Source of the DNA: JAFTYO01 sp045644765
GTDB lineage: Bacteria > Pseudomonadota > Alphaproteobacteria > RF32 > CAG-239
DNA: 64,000 nucleotides
Reading direction: 5' to 3'
NCBI GenBank assembly: GCA_045644765.1
Contig: JAZRHM010000001.1
Location: 62,001-126,000 of the forward strand
Each line of letters starts with the position of its first letter. Positions within the stretch are counted from its first letter, which is position 1. A program made the position numbers and the translations under genes. Positions 41,657 through 48,781 of the stretch are shown here, in pieces. Under the pieces are notes generated by a model. It did not search any database. It was not told the origin of the DNA and saw nothing but the letters and a program-made list of their open reading frames with translations.

Positions 41657-42622
41657 ATGGTAAAAATTAACGACAATAACGCTTATAAAAGAGGACAAGA
41701 ATTATTAGACAGTGGTATGTATCCTGAAGCTGTTACCCAATTTGAAACAGTCTTAAAGGAACAACCTGATTCATGGAAAGCTATGAATTCCAAGGGTTTT
41801 GCTTTCCAGAAAATGAGTAAATATACCGAAGCTGTTGAATGTTTTGATAAAGCTCTACTAATTAATCCTAAATCAGTAGAAGTATTGAATAATAAAGGGG
41901 TAACATTAAGTATGCGTGGCCTTTACAAAGAGGCTGTTGCTTGCTTTGATGCTGCTTTTGCTATTGATCAAACATCTTTAGAAGCTCTTAATGGTAAGGC
42001 CATAGCTTTACAGCACTCTTTTATGTTTAAGGAAGCTTTAGATGTATTAGAACATGCTATGAGTATTGACAACAAACATGCTCAAACATTGTTAAGCATT
42101 GCTGTTACATTACAGAAATTGAAACAATATGATCGTTCTATTGCTTTTTTCAAAAAAGTTTTAGCTTCAGATAAATTTAATGTTAAAGCTTGGAACGGAA
42201 TCGGTGTTACTTATCAGCTGATGGGGGATAATGATTCTGCGTTGAAATGTTTTACAAAAATTTTGAACATCAACAGCAGCGAAATTCAAGCTTGGATTAG
42301 TATCGGTTTTGTTTATCAAAAAATGTTTAAATTTCAAGATGCTTTAAAGTGCTACAAAAAGGCGCAGCTTTTGGTGAATGGCCGCTATCATCATAAAATG
42401 TATGATGGTTTAGCATCATGTTTAACAAAGTTGTCAGAATTTGATCAAGCAATTGAGGTTTACAAACAAATATTCCAACACGAAGAAGGAAAGAAAAAAT
42501 GGGATGCTCAACGCTCTATTAAGTTTGTAAACAAGCTTAAACGCAAAAAAGCAATCGGCACTTTACCTGATATTATGCCAGCTGAAGATGTTGATTTTGA
42601 TATTGATGACAACGAAGAATAA
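41657..42622 (+). CDS. Tetratricopeptide-repeat protein
   Basis: A 321-residue protein starting at ATG 41657 (MVKINDNNAYKRG) with AGAAGAG upstream; the frame is open further back without support. It is almost entirely TPRs, seven or so, for example AMNSKGFAFQKMSKYTEAV, VLNNKGVTLSMRGLYKEAV and AWNGIGVTYQLMGDNDSAL. The acidic C-terminus (MPAEDVDFDIDDNEE) is probably flexible. There is no signal peptide, so it is a cytoplasmic scaffold with an unknown partner, possibly MoxR/DUF58 86 bases upstream. A terminator follows. Confidence 0.85.
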   Translation: MVKINDNNAYKRGQELLDSGMYPEAVTQFETVLKEQPDSWKAMNSKGFAFQKMSKYTEAVECFDKALLINPKSVEVLNNKGVTLSMRGLYKEAVACFDAAFAIDQTSLEALNGKAIALQHSFMFKEALDVLEHAMSIDNKHAQTLLSIAVTLQKLKQYDRSIAFFKKVLASDKFNVKAWNGIGVTYQLMGDNDSALKCFTKILNINSSEIQAWISIGFVYQKMFKFQDALKCYKKAQLLVNGRYHHKMYDGLASCLTKLSEFDQAIEVYKQIFQHEEGKKKWDAQRSIKFVNKLKRKKAIGTLPDIMPAEDVDFDIDDNEE

Positions 42623-42632
42623 TAAAAATAAG

Positions 42633-42660
42633 AACTGTCGCGATTGCGACAGTTTTTGTT
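42633..42660 (+). terminator. Terminator of the MoxR-DUF58-TPR unit
   Basis: AACTGTCGC, loop GATT, GCGACAGTT followed by TTTGTTTT. Confidence 0.88.
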
Positions 42661-42679
42661 TTATCAACTAGGATATTTT

Positions 42680-44674
42680 ATGCCCGCAGATATAGTTAAT
42701 ATAAAATCTTTAGAAAACTTTTTGTTATCTGTTGTTATGAAACAAGGCAATAAGGAACAGACGACATTTTCAAAAGAAAACATCCTAAAAACCGACGATA
42801 TTCGGCAAATTGAAAAAAATAAAATAGATATTGCACGCATGATGGTAGAAAGATTTTTCATGCACAATATGAAATCTTTCTTATTATCAAATGAACAAGC
42901 TTCCTATTTTACTAAAATTGAATATAACGAATCTTTACCGGAATGGGCTAAAAAAAACATATTGAATAATAAAAGTGTTTATAGTTTCCATCAAGAAAAT
43001 ATATCTGATGAATTGAAAGAAGATATAGAAAGCATACGTGACTTTTTACTTCAAACTGCCGAAAGTTATATTCATAAAAGAATTAAATGGTTTAACGCAA
43101 GTGATAAAAAAGATAAAAATATCAAAATAAATCTGGATTGCCTAAAGACCTTTAATGAATATGCTGATTTTTCATCTCTTATAAATGCCGTAAAACAAGG
43201 AGATCTATATCGTAAAAAACAAGAAGAAAAAAGCAAAAAAGAGCAAGAATTTTTACGCGAATCGATGCGAGACACTCAAACCATGATGGAGTTTGATAAC
43301 GGCATTAAAATTGTTAATCTTAAAAGTAATCTCGCATTATATTTTGAAAGCCGCGAAATGAGGCATTGCGTAGGCGATGGGGAATATAATCGCAACGACC
43401 AACTTCAAAATATTCAATTATATTCATTAAGAGATAAAAAAGGTCATTCTCATGTTACCTTAGAAGTTCGAGACGGAAAAATATGCCAATGTAAAGGGCA
43501 TAACAATCAAAAACCTAACGAAGAGTATTTACCATATGTCCGCCAATTTATTATATCGCAAAATTTCGATATAAGCGGAGATATAAAACAGCTAGGTATA
43601 TTCAAACAAGATGGCCGTTATTATGACTTATACAATTTACCTAAAGGATTTATTTATAAAGGAACTTTAGACTTATCCGGAATGAAATTAACCAAACTTC
43701 CGGATTTATCCGAAATTGAAGTGACAGGTTCTTTTATATGTCGAGACAACTATTTAACAAATTTAATAGGTTCTCCCAAAAAAGTTTACGGCTCATTTTT
43801 CTGCAATTCCAATAAGTTGACTGATTTAATCGGTGCTCCGGATTATGTAGGAGAAAATTTTTATTGTACATATAACAAACTCACAACACTTATAGGGGCC
43901 ACTCAAAATATCGGAGGAAGTTTTGTTTGCCTTGGCAACAAAATAGAAACTCTAAAAGGAGCTCCGCAAAAAGTCGGTAAAAATTTTGATTGTTCATACA
44001 ACCGACTGAAAAATTTAGAATATATGCCGGAAGAGATAGGCGGAAAAATCATTTGTCATCACAACTTATTTATTATTCAAGATAACAAAGTTTACGATTT
44101 AAATAATTTACCTGAAGGTTTTGTTATTAAGGGCGATTTAGACTTATCCGGAATGGGATTATCAAAACTTCCTGATTTATCAAAAATTACCGTTGAAGGA
44201 AACTTTAATTGCTCCGATAACAATTTAACAAATCTGGAAGGCTTACCAAAATATATCGGCGGTGATTTTGATTTTTCACAAAACAAAATAGGTAAAGTCG
44301 GCAAAAATATCAACAATGTAAAAGGAACTATCATATATAACGGAAATCCGTTTGTCAGATTTGAAATTGAAAAGAAAAAACTTTTATACAGAAAAAATTT
44401 AGCGCTGATTAATGTTATGGAAGAACAAAGTAAGCAAAAAATATTTGCTTCGGGATATATAAGAGAAAAGAGAGAAGAGTTCATAAGAAGTTTAACCCCA
44501 ACTTCAATAAGCGGAATATTACCCAAAGCCGCAAAAGTTGAAAAAGAACACATATTAAGAGGTGCAAAAGTTGTAAGAGATATCTTACGTGAAGCAGGCG
44601 TTGTGGATGATAAAAAAAGAAAGCGCCGTAAACAACAAAAGATAAGACGAGTGCAAAAAGACATATCACGATAA
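42680..44674 (+). CDS. PcfJ-like domain plus leucine-rich-repeat protein
   Basis: A 664-residue protein; ATG 42680 has AGGAT upstream. Residues 1-210 are helical and unrecognised. Residues 210-300 resemble the PcfJ domain: EMRHCVGDGEYN, then HVTLEVRDGKICQCKGHNN and PYVRQFI. Residues 320-560 are irregular leucine-rich repeats of about 20 residues with the pattern 'L-x-G-x-P-x-x-V-x-x-x-F-x-C-x-x-N-x-L', split into two blocks each opened by LDLSGM. The last 75 residues are very basic (KKRKRRKQQKIRR). No secretion signal is visible. PcfJ domains are known from mobile elements and phages. Function is unknown. Confidence 0.7.
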   Translation: MPADIVNIKSLENFLLSVVMKQGNKEQTTFSKENILKTDDIRQIEKNKIDIARMMVERFFMHNMKSFLLSNEQASYFTKIEYNESLPEWAKKNILNNKSVYSFHQENISDELKEDIESIRDFLLQTAESYIHKRIKWFNASDKKDKNIKINLDCLKTFNEYADFSSLINAVKQGDLYRKKQEEKSKKEQEFLRESMRDTQTMMEFDNGIKIVNLKSNLALYFESREMRHCVGDGEYNRNDQLQNIQLYSLRDKKGHSHVTLEVRDGKICQCKGHNNQKPNEEYLPYVRQFIISQNFDISGDIKQLGIFKQDGRYYDLYNLPKGFIYKGTLDLSGMKLTKLPDLSEIEVTGSFICRDNYLTNLIGSPKKVYGSFFCNSNKLTDLIGAPDYVGENFYCTYNKLTTLIGATQNIGGSFVCLGNKIETLKGAPQKVGKNFDCSYNRLKNLEYMPEEIGGKIICHHNLFIIQDNKVYDLNNLPEGFVIKGDLDLSGMGLSKLPDLSKITVEGNFNCSDNNLTNLEGLPKYIGGDFDFSQNKIGKVGKNINNVKGTIIYNGNPFVRFEIEKKKLLYRKNLALINVMEEQSKQKIFASGYIREKREEFIRSLTPTSISGILPKAAKVEKEHILRGAKVVRDILREAGVVDDKKRKRRKQQKIRRVQKDISR

Positions 44675-44704
44675 CAAAATTTAGCATAATCGGTATAAAA
44701 ACTC

Positions 44705-44733
44705 TTGACAGCACAAAATTTATATTATAAATA
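44705..44733 (+). promoter_or_regulatory. Promoter of rplJ-rplL
   Basis: TTGACA (44705-44710), 17 bases, TAAATA (44728-44733); TATAAA with a 15-base spacer is an alternative -10. It lies directly upstream of the L10 leader. Confidence 0.65.
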
Positions 44734-44737
44734 AGGC

Positions 44738-44900
44738 CTCAATGTGAGTGTTTATCTTAAGCATTCACTCCTGTCCAAGACTGTAGGTGGTCTTATAGAA
44801 ATAAAACTATTTTACCTTAATTGCCTACATAGACGGAGTAAGTGAGATTTTATATAATCAATTTTTTCTCCCATCCGGACAGTTTTAGGTTGCCATTTTA
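44738..44900 (+). ncRNA. Ribosomal protein L10 leader (autoregulatory mRNA structure)
   Basis: The leader contains GTGAGTG/CATTCAC stem arms and the conserved TGTCCAAGACTGTAGGTGG, paired with GCCTACATAGACGG about 50 bases later. These are hallmarks of the L10-L7/L12 binding site in rplJ leaders. Excess L10(L12) complex binds this RNA and represses translation of rplJL. It fills most of the 300-base gap before rplJ. Exact ends are estimated. Confidence 0.8.
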
Positions 44901-44974
44901 AGAGCATTGCTCTTGTTATGGTTGTATTAAAGTGGTGTCATTAGCGATAATGATATCTTAATTGGAGACAATAA

Positions 44975-45457
44975 GTGAACCGCGAAGAAAAGAAACAATT
45001 ACTCAGCGACTTGAACGAATTGTTCAATGCATCTGAATTGGTTGTGGTTTCCCACTATAAGGGTTTGACCGTGGCTGAAGTTTCAGAATTGCGTAATGCT
45101 ATTCGTGAGGCAGGTGCTGGGTTTAGAGTTACTAAAAACCGGATTGCTAAACTGGCTCTTAAAGGCACAAAGTTTGAAGGCTTGACTGAATTGTTTAACG
45201 GACCTACCGCAATTGCGTTCGCTAACGATCCGATTTCAGCTTGTAAAGCTTGTGTTGAATTCGCAAAAACTAATGAAAAATTGGTTGTTATCGGTGGTGC
45301 TATGGGAACTGGTGTTCTTTCTATCGATGAAATCAATCGTTTGGCTTCTATTCCGTCTATGGACGAATTACGTGCCAAACTCATTGGCTTGCTTCAAGCT
45401 CCTGCTGCTCAATTGGCAAGAGTTACCAAAGCATACAGCGAAAAAGAAGCTGCTTAG
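44975..45457 (+). CDS. rplJ: 50S ribosomal protein L10
   Basis: A 160-residue L10. It starts at GTG 44975 with TGGAG 8 bases upstream. N-terminal RNA-binding part: MNREEKKQLLSDLNELF, VVVSHYKGLTVAEVSELR, FRVTKNRIAKLALKGT. The C-terminal helix (AAQLARVTKAYSEKEAA) carries the L7/L12 dimers. It forms the base of the ribosomal stalk. rplK and rplA, which normally precede it, are absent from this window. Confidence 0.97.
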   Translation: MNREEKKQLLSDLNELFNASELVVVSHYKGLTVAEVSELRNAIREAGAGFRVTKNRIAKLALKGTKFEGLTELFNGPTAIAFANDPISACKACVEFAKTNEKLVVIGGAMGTGVLSIDEINRLASIPSMDELRAKLIGLLQAPAAQLARVTKAYSEKEAA

Positions 45458-45508
45458 GTTTTTTAGTAATATAATAGAATTTAATTTTAATTTATTTGGA
45501 GAAAAAAG

Positions 45509-45877
45509 ATGGCAGATTTAGCCAAATTAGTAGATGAATTATCAGCTTTAACAGTTATGGAAGCTGCTGACTTATCAAAAATGTTAGAAGAAAAATGGGG
45601 TGTTTCAGCCGCTGCTGCTGTTGCTGTTGCTGCTGGTGGTGCTGCTCCTGCTGCTGCAGAAGAAAAAGATGAATTTGATGTTATCTTGGCTGATGCAGGT
45701 GCAAACAAAATCAACGTAATTAAAGAAATCAGAGCTATTACAGCTTTAGGTTTGAAAGAAGCTAAAGACTTGGTTGATGGCGCACCAAAAACTGTTAAAG
45801 AAGGTGCTACAAAAGCTGAAGCTGAAGAAATTAAAGCTAAACTCGAAGCCGCTGGTGCTAAAGTTGAATTGAAGTAA
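45509..45877 (+). CDS. rplL: 50S ribosomal protein L7/L12
   Basis: A 122-residue stalk protein with an N-terminal dimerisation domain (ADLAKLVDELSALTVMEAA), an Ala/Gly-rich hinge, and a C-terminal factor-binding domain with KINVIKEIRAITALGLKEAK. It recruits and stimulates translational GTPases. It ends the unit: a terminator follows and rpoB is not downstream, although rpoBC usually follows rplL. Confidence 0.98.
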   Translation: MADLAKLVDELSALTVMEAADLSKMLEEKWGVSAAAAVAVAAGGAAPAAAEEKDEFDVILADAGANKINVIKEIRAITALGLKEAKDLVDGAPKTVKEGATKAEAEEIKAKLEAAGAKVELK

Positions 45878-45900
45878 TTTCTTTATTGCTTAAATTTTTG

Positions 45901-45930
45901 AAAACCTCTGTTATTTGCAGAGGTTTTTTT
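45901..45930 (+). terminator. Terminator of rplJ-rplL
   Basis: AACCTCTG, 7-base loop, CAGAGGTT followed by TTTTT, 25 bases after the rplL stop codon. Confidence 0.88.
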
Positions 45931-45951
45931 ATGAAAATTTATAAAATTAAT

Positions 45952-46111
45952 ATGTTTTTCAAAAAAACTTAACAAAAAAGTTGCCTCAAAACGTATAGAA
46001 AAAGAAAAACAAATTGAAGCTCAAACCGGCAAAAAAACTATTTTACCAAAAATGAGTAAAGGTAAAAAATTGGTAGCCATGGCTAAAGAAACCGTAGGGT
46101 TATCTAATTAA
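45952..46111 (+). pseudogene. Small basic ORF interrupted by one base in an A run
   Basis: ATG 45952 reads MFFKKT and stops. If one A of the seven-A run at 45961-45967 is removed, the frame continues as MFFKKLNKKVASKRIEKEKQ, then TGKKTILPKMSKGKKLVA and MAKETVGLSN to a TAA at 46109, 52 residues in all. The continuing part has normal codon use for this genome. It may be a fresh pseudogene, a slippery frame or an assembly error. No family is recognised, and no Shine-Dalgarno is evident. Confidence 0.4.
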
Positions 46112-46115
46112 TTAA

Positions 46116-46155
46116 AAATTAAAAGCAACCGTACAAAAGGTTGCTTTTAATTTAA
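46116..46155. terminator. Bidirectional terminator between the small ORF and deoA
   Basis: AAATTAAAAGCAACC, loop GTACAAAA, GGTTGCTTTTAATTT: a 15-bp perfect stem, A/T-rich on both outer sides. Confidence 0.85.
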
Positions 46156-46171
46156 GAAATATAAAAATAAG

Positions 46172-47476
46172 TTATTTTACCGTATCAATAATCACCGGAG
46201 ATAACTTATATTCATCTTCAATTTGGACAAGTTTTTTAAGTTCGTCAGCTGTTTTTTGATAATCTTTTTCACTTTGTGCATGGATATAAGCAAGAGGAGT
46301 TTTCTCATCAACATAATCTCCCACTTGGCAAAAACTGCTAAATCCGGTTGCGTAATCAAGCTTTTGATCAGGATGAACACGTCCACCTTTTAAACCTACG
46401 ATTAACATACCGATATCTCTTGTTTGCATAGCAGAAACATATCCTTTCTTATCAGCAAACACCGGTCTGATAATTTGTGCTTTTGGCATATATGCTTCAG
46501 GTTTTTCCGTAAAGTCTGCCGGACCGCCAAGCATAGAAACCATTTTAGCAAATTTTTCGAGAGCTTCACCGTTTGCTAAAACTTTGCAAATTTTTACCAA
46601 AGCATCATCATTATTTTTATATAAACCGCAAGAAACCAAAAGTTCGGCACAGAGCTCTTTTGTAACAAGGTCTAAACGCTTATTAACATTTTGATTTTTC
46701 AAATAATCAACGGCTTCTTTAACCTCTAAAGCGTTACCAACCGTAAAACCTAAAACCTCGCTCATATTAGTCACAAGTGCGGTTGTTTTTGTGCCGGCAC
46801 CGTTTGCAACATCTACAATAGAACGAGCAAGAGCCAATGCATCATTTACATTATCCATAAAAGCACCATTACCGCATTTTAAATCCATTACCAAATAATC
46901 TAATCCGGCGGCCAATTTTTTAGATAAAATCGAAGCTGTGATTAAATTAATGGATTCGACCGTGGCGCATACATCTCTGATTGCATAAATTTTTTTATCT
47001 GCCGGAGCCAAATTTCCGGTTTGACCGATTATGGCACATCCTACCTCTTTAACTGTTTTAACAAACAATTCGTTTGTCGGTAATGTGTTATAACCTTGTA
47101 TGGAGTCAAACTTATCAAGTGTTCCGCCGGTGTGTCCCAAGCCTCGACCGGAAATCATCGGAACAAAACCGCCGCAAGCTGCTAAAATTGGGGCAAGCAT
47201 AAGACTTACTTTATCCCCTACTCCACCGCTTGAGTGTTTATCAATAACCGGACCGTTTAAATCCCATTTTAAGACATCGCCGGAATCTCGCATAGACAAT
47301 GTTAAATCAACAGTTTCTTTTTTATCAAAACCGTTTAAGAAAATTGCCATAGTTAATGCGGCTGTTTGGCTATCTGCAATTGAACCGTCCGTTATGCCTT
47401 TTACGAAGAAACTTATTTCTTCGGAACTTAAGGTTTTGCCGTCTCTTTTTTTACGGATAATTTCTTGAGGGAACAT
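46172..47476 (-). CDS. deoA: Thymidine phosphorylase
   Basis: A 434-residue enzyme of nucleoside phosphorylase family II. It has the hallmark phosphate-binding DKHSSGGVGDKVSL and the family signature SGRGLGHTGGTLDKFDSI, plus ATVESINLITASILSKKLAAG. It splits thymidine to thymine and deoxyribose 1-phosphate. Length is normal. Last gene of cdd-punA-deoA, 1 base after punA. Confidence 0.95.
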   Translation of the reverse strand: MFPQEIIRKKRDGKTLSSEEISFFVKGITDGSIADSQTAALTMAIFLNGFDKKETVDLTLSMRDSGDVLKWDLNGPVIDKHSSGGVGDKVSLMLAPILAACGGFVPMISGRGLGHTGGTLDKFDSIQGYNTLPTNELFVKTVKEVGCAIIGQTGNLAPADKKIYAIRDVCATVESINLITASILSKKLAAGLDYLVMDLKCGNGAFMDNVNDALALARSIVDVANGAGTKTTALVTNMSEVLGFTVGNALEVKEAVDYLKNQNVNKRLDLVTKELCAELLVSCGLYKNNDDALVKICKVLANGEALEKFAKMVSMLGGPADFTEKPEAYMPKAQIIRPVFADKKGYVSAMQTRDIGMLIVGLKGGRVHPDQKLDYATGFSSFCQVGDYVDEKTPLAYIHAQSEKDYQKTADELKKLVQIEDEYKLSPVIIDTVK

Positions 47477-47477
47477 C

Positions 47478-48278
47478 TTATTTCTCCATATATTCTTTTA
47501 ACAATTTCGCCAATTTTTGAGTTGCTTTTTGTGCCTCATGTAAAGTTTCGGCATGGCTTTGTACGGAAGTTTTTAATCCGGTTCCTAAATTTGTTATAAC
47601 CGAAACCCCCAAAACTTTCATACCGGCATAAACAGCAGACAAAACCTCTGGCACTGTTGACATACCAACAGCATCAGCGCCAAGTACCTTAAACGCCCGA
47701 ATTTCAGCTGCTGTTTCAAAATTTGGTCCCAAAACCATAAGATATACACCTTCAAACAACTGTATATTAGAAATTTTCGCAATCTCTTTAATTTTATTAC
47801 GTAAATCCAAATCATAAGCATTGCTTACATCTACAAAGCGCGGGCCGTATTTTTCATCATTTGCACCTAAAAGCGGATTTTTACCGCTAAAATTGATATG
47901 ATCATTTATGAGCATCAAGCTGCCGGCCGGCATATCTGCGTTTAAGGAACCGGCGGCATTAGTAACAACCAAGTTTTTAACACCTATTGTTTTAAATGCG
48001 CACATAACATTTTTAATAAGTTCGGGATGATGCCCCTCATAAAGATGAAAACGTCCTTGCATACAAACGACTTCTGTTTTACCCAATGTACCGACAACTA
48101 ATTGACCGGCATGTCCTGAAACCGAACTCTTAGGGAAGCCTACTTTTTCATATCCTATAACAATCTTATTTTTAATTTCATCAGCAAGAGATCCGAGACC
48201 GGATCCCAAAATAAGCAGTGTATCAGGCCTTTTATCGCCTAATTCTTTTTTTAGGTTTTGTACGTATGTATCAATCAT
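47478..48278 (-). CDS. punA: Purine-nucleoside phosphorylase (trimeric PNP type)
   Basis: A 266-residue enzyme with LILGSGLGSLADEI, SVSGHAGQLVVG, MQGRFHLYEGH, LVVTNAAGSLN and GPNFETAAEIR with VGMSTVPEV. These are the motifs of the inosine/guanosine-specific trimeric PNP family, with the phosphate-binding Ser and His and the base-binding Glu and Asn region. It cleaves purine nucleosides to base plus ribose 1-phosphate. It overlaps the end of cdd by 8 bases. Confidence 0.93.
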   Translation of the reverse strand: MIDTYVQNLKKELGDKRPDTLLILGSGLGSLADEIKNKIVIGYEKVGFPKSSVSGHAGQLVVGTLGKTEVVCMQGRFHLYEGHHPELIKNVMCAFKTIGVKNLVVTNAAGSLNADMPAGSLMLINDHINFSGKNPLLGANDEKYGPRFVDVSNAYDLDLRNKIKEIAKISNIQLFEGVYLMVLGPNFETAAEIRAFKVLGADAVGMSTVPEVLSAVYAGMKVLGVSVITNLGTGLKTSVQSHAETLHEAQKATQKLAKLLKEYMEK

Positions 48279-48675
48279 GTTTTAATTCCTTTTCATCAAA
48301 AGCTGAAGGCAAAAGCTCAGATATTTTATAGCTTTTTTTAATTCCGCTTAAATCAGCCAAATGAACAGTGGTGTTATTATCCGAAAATTCAAATATTTTT
48401 TGTAAACATGCACCACATGGAGTTATAAGATTTTGAGAATCGGCTACGATAACAATATCTTTTATCAGCTTGTCTCCGTTTACATTCATTGCAGAAACAG
48501 CACCGGCTTCTGCACATGTTCCGCAAGGATATGAAACATTTTCCACATTGCATCCCAAATATGTATTAAGATTTGATGAAAGTATTGCTGCGCCTACTTT
48601 AAACCCCGAATATGGAGCATAAGCATTGTCTCTGGCTTTTAGTGCCAATTCAAAAAGTGAAACTAATTTTGACAT
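48271..48675 (-). CDS. cdd: Cytidine deaminase
   Basis: A 134-residue homotetramer-type deaminase with the substrate-binding NVENVSYP, catalytic zinc motif CGTCAEAGAV (Cys and catalytic Glu) and PCGACLQ supplying the other two Cys ligands. It converts cytidine and deoxycytidine to uridine forms. It starts the nucleoside-salvage operon, with AAGGAG before ATG 48675. The usual CAER is CAEA here, but the Glu is kept. Confidence 0.94.
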   Translation of the reverse strand: MSKLVSLFELALKARDNAYAPYSGFKVGAAILSSNLNTYLGCNVENVSYPCGTCAEAGAVSAMNVNGDKLIKDIVIVADSQNLITPCGACLQKIFEFSDNNTTVHLADLSGIKKSYKISELLPSAFDEKELKHD

Positions 48676-48781
48676 TTTTTATCTCCTTAATCAAAAATTA
48701 GTTGATTTATGTTAATAATACTATACAGTATTGTTATATTTAGCAAAGATTTTTTGGCGTTTATTACAGGAGATTTTAAAA

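Noticed and set aside
45055..45384. Long open frames antisense to rplJ, and similar ones opposite infB, adhE, recJ and the LRR gene
   Set aside because: They mirror the codon pattern of the real genes, have no ribosome-binding sites and no sensible product.
45213..45521. 102-codon frame overlapping the end of rplJ
   Set aside because: Out-of-frame shadow of rplJ that runs into the rplL ribosome-binding site; low-complexity Leu/Trp-rich product.
45601..45660. GCT-rich repeat in rplL
   Set aside because: This is the normal Ala/Gly hinge of L7/L12, not a microsatellite of interest.
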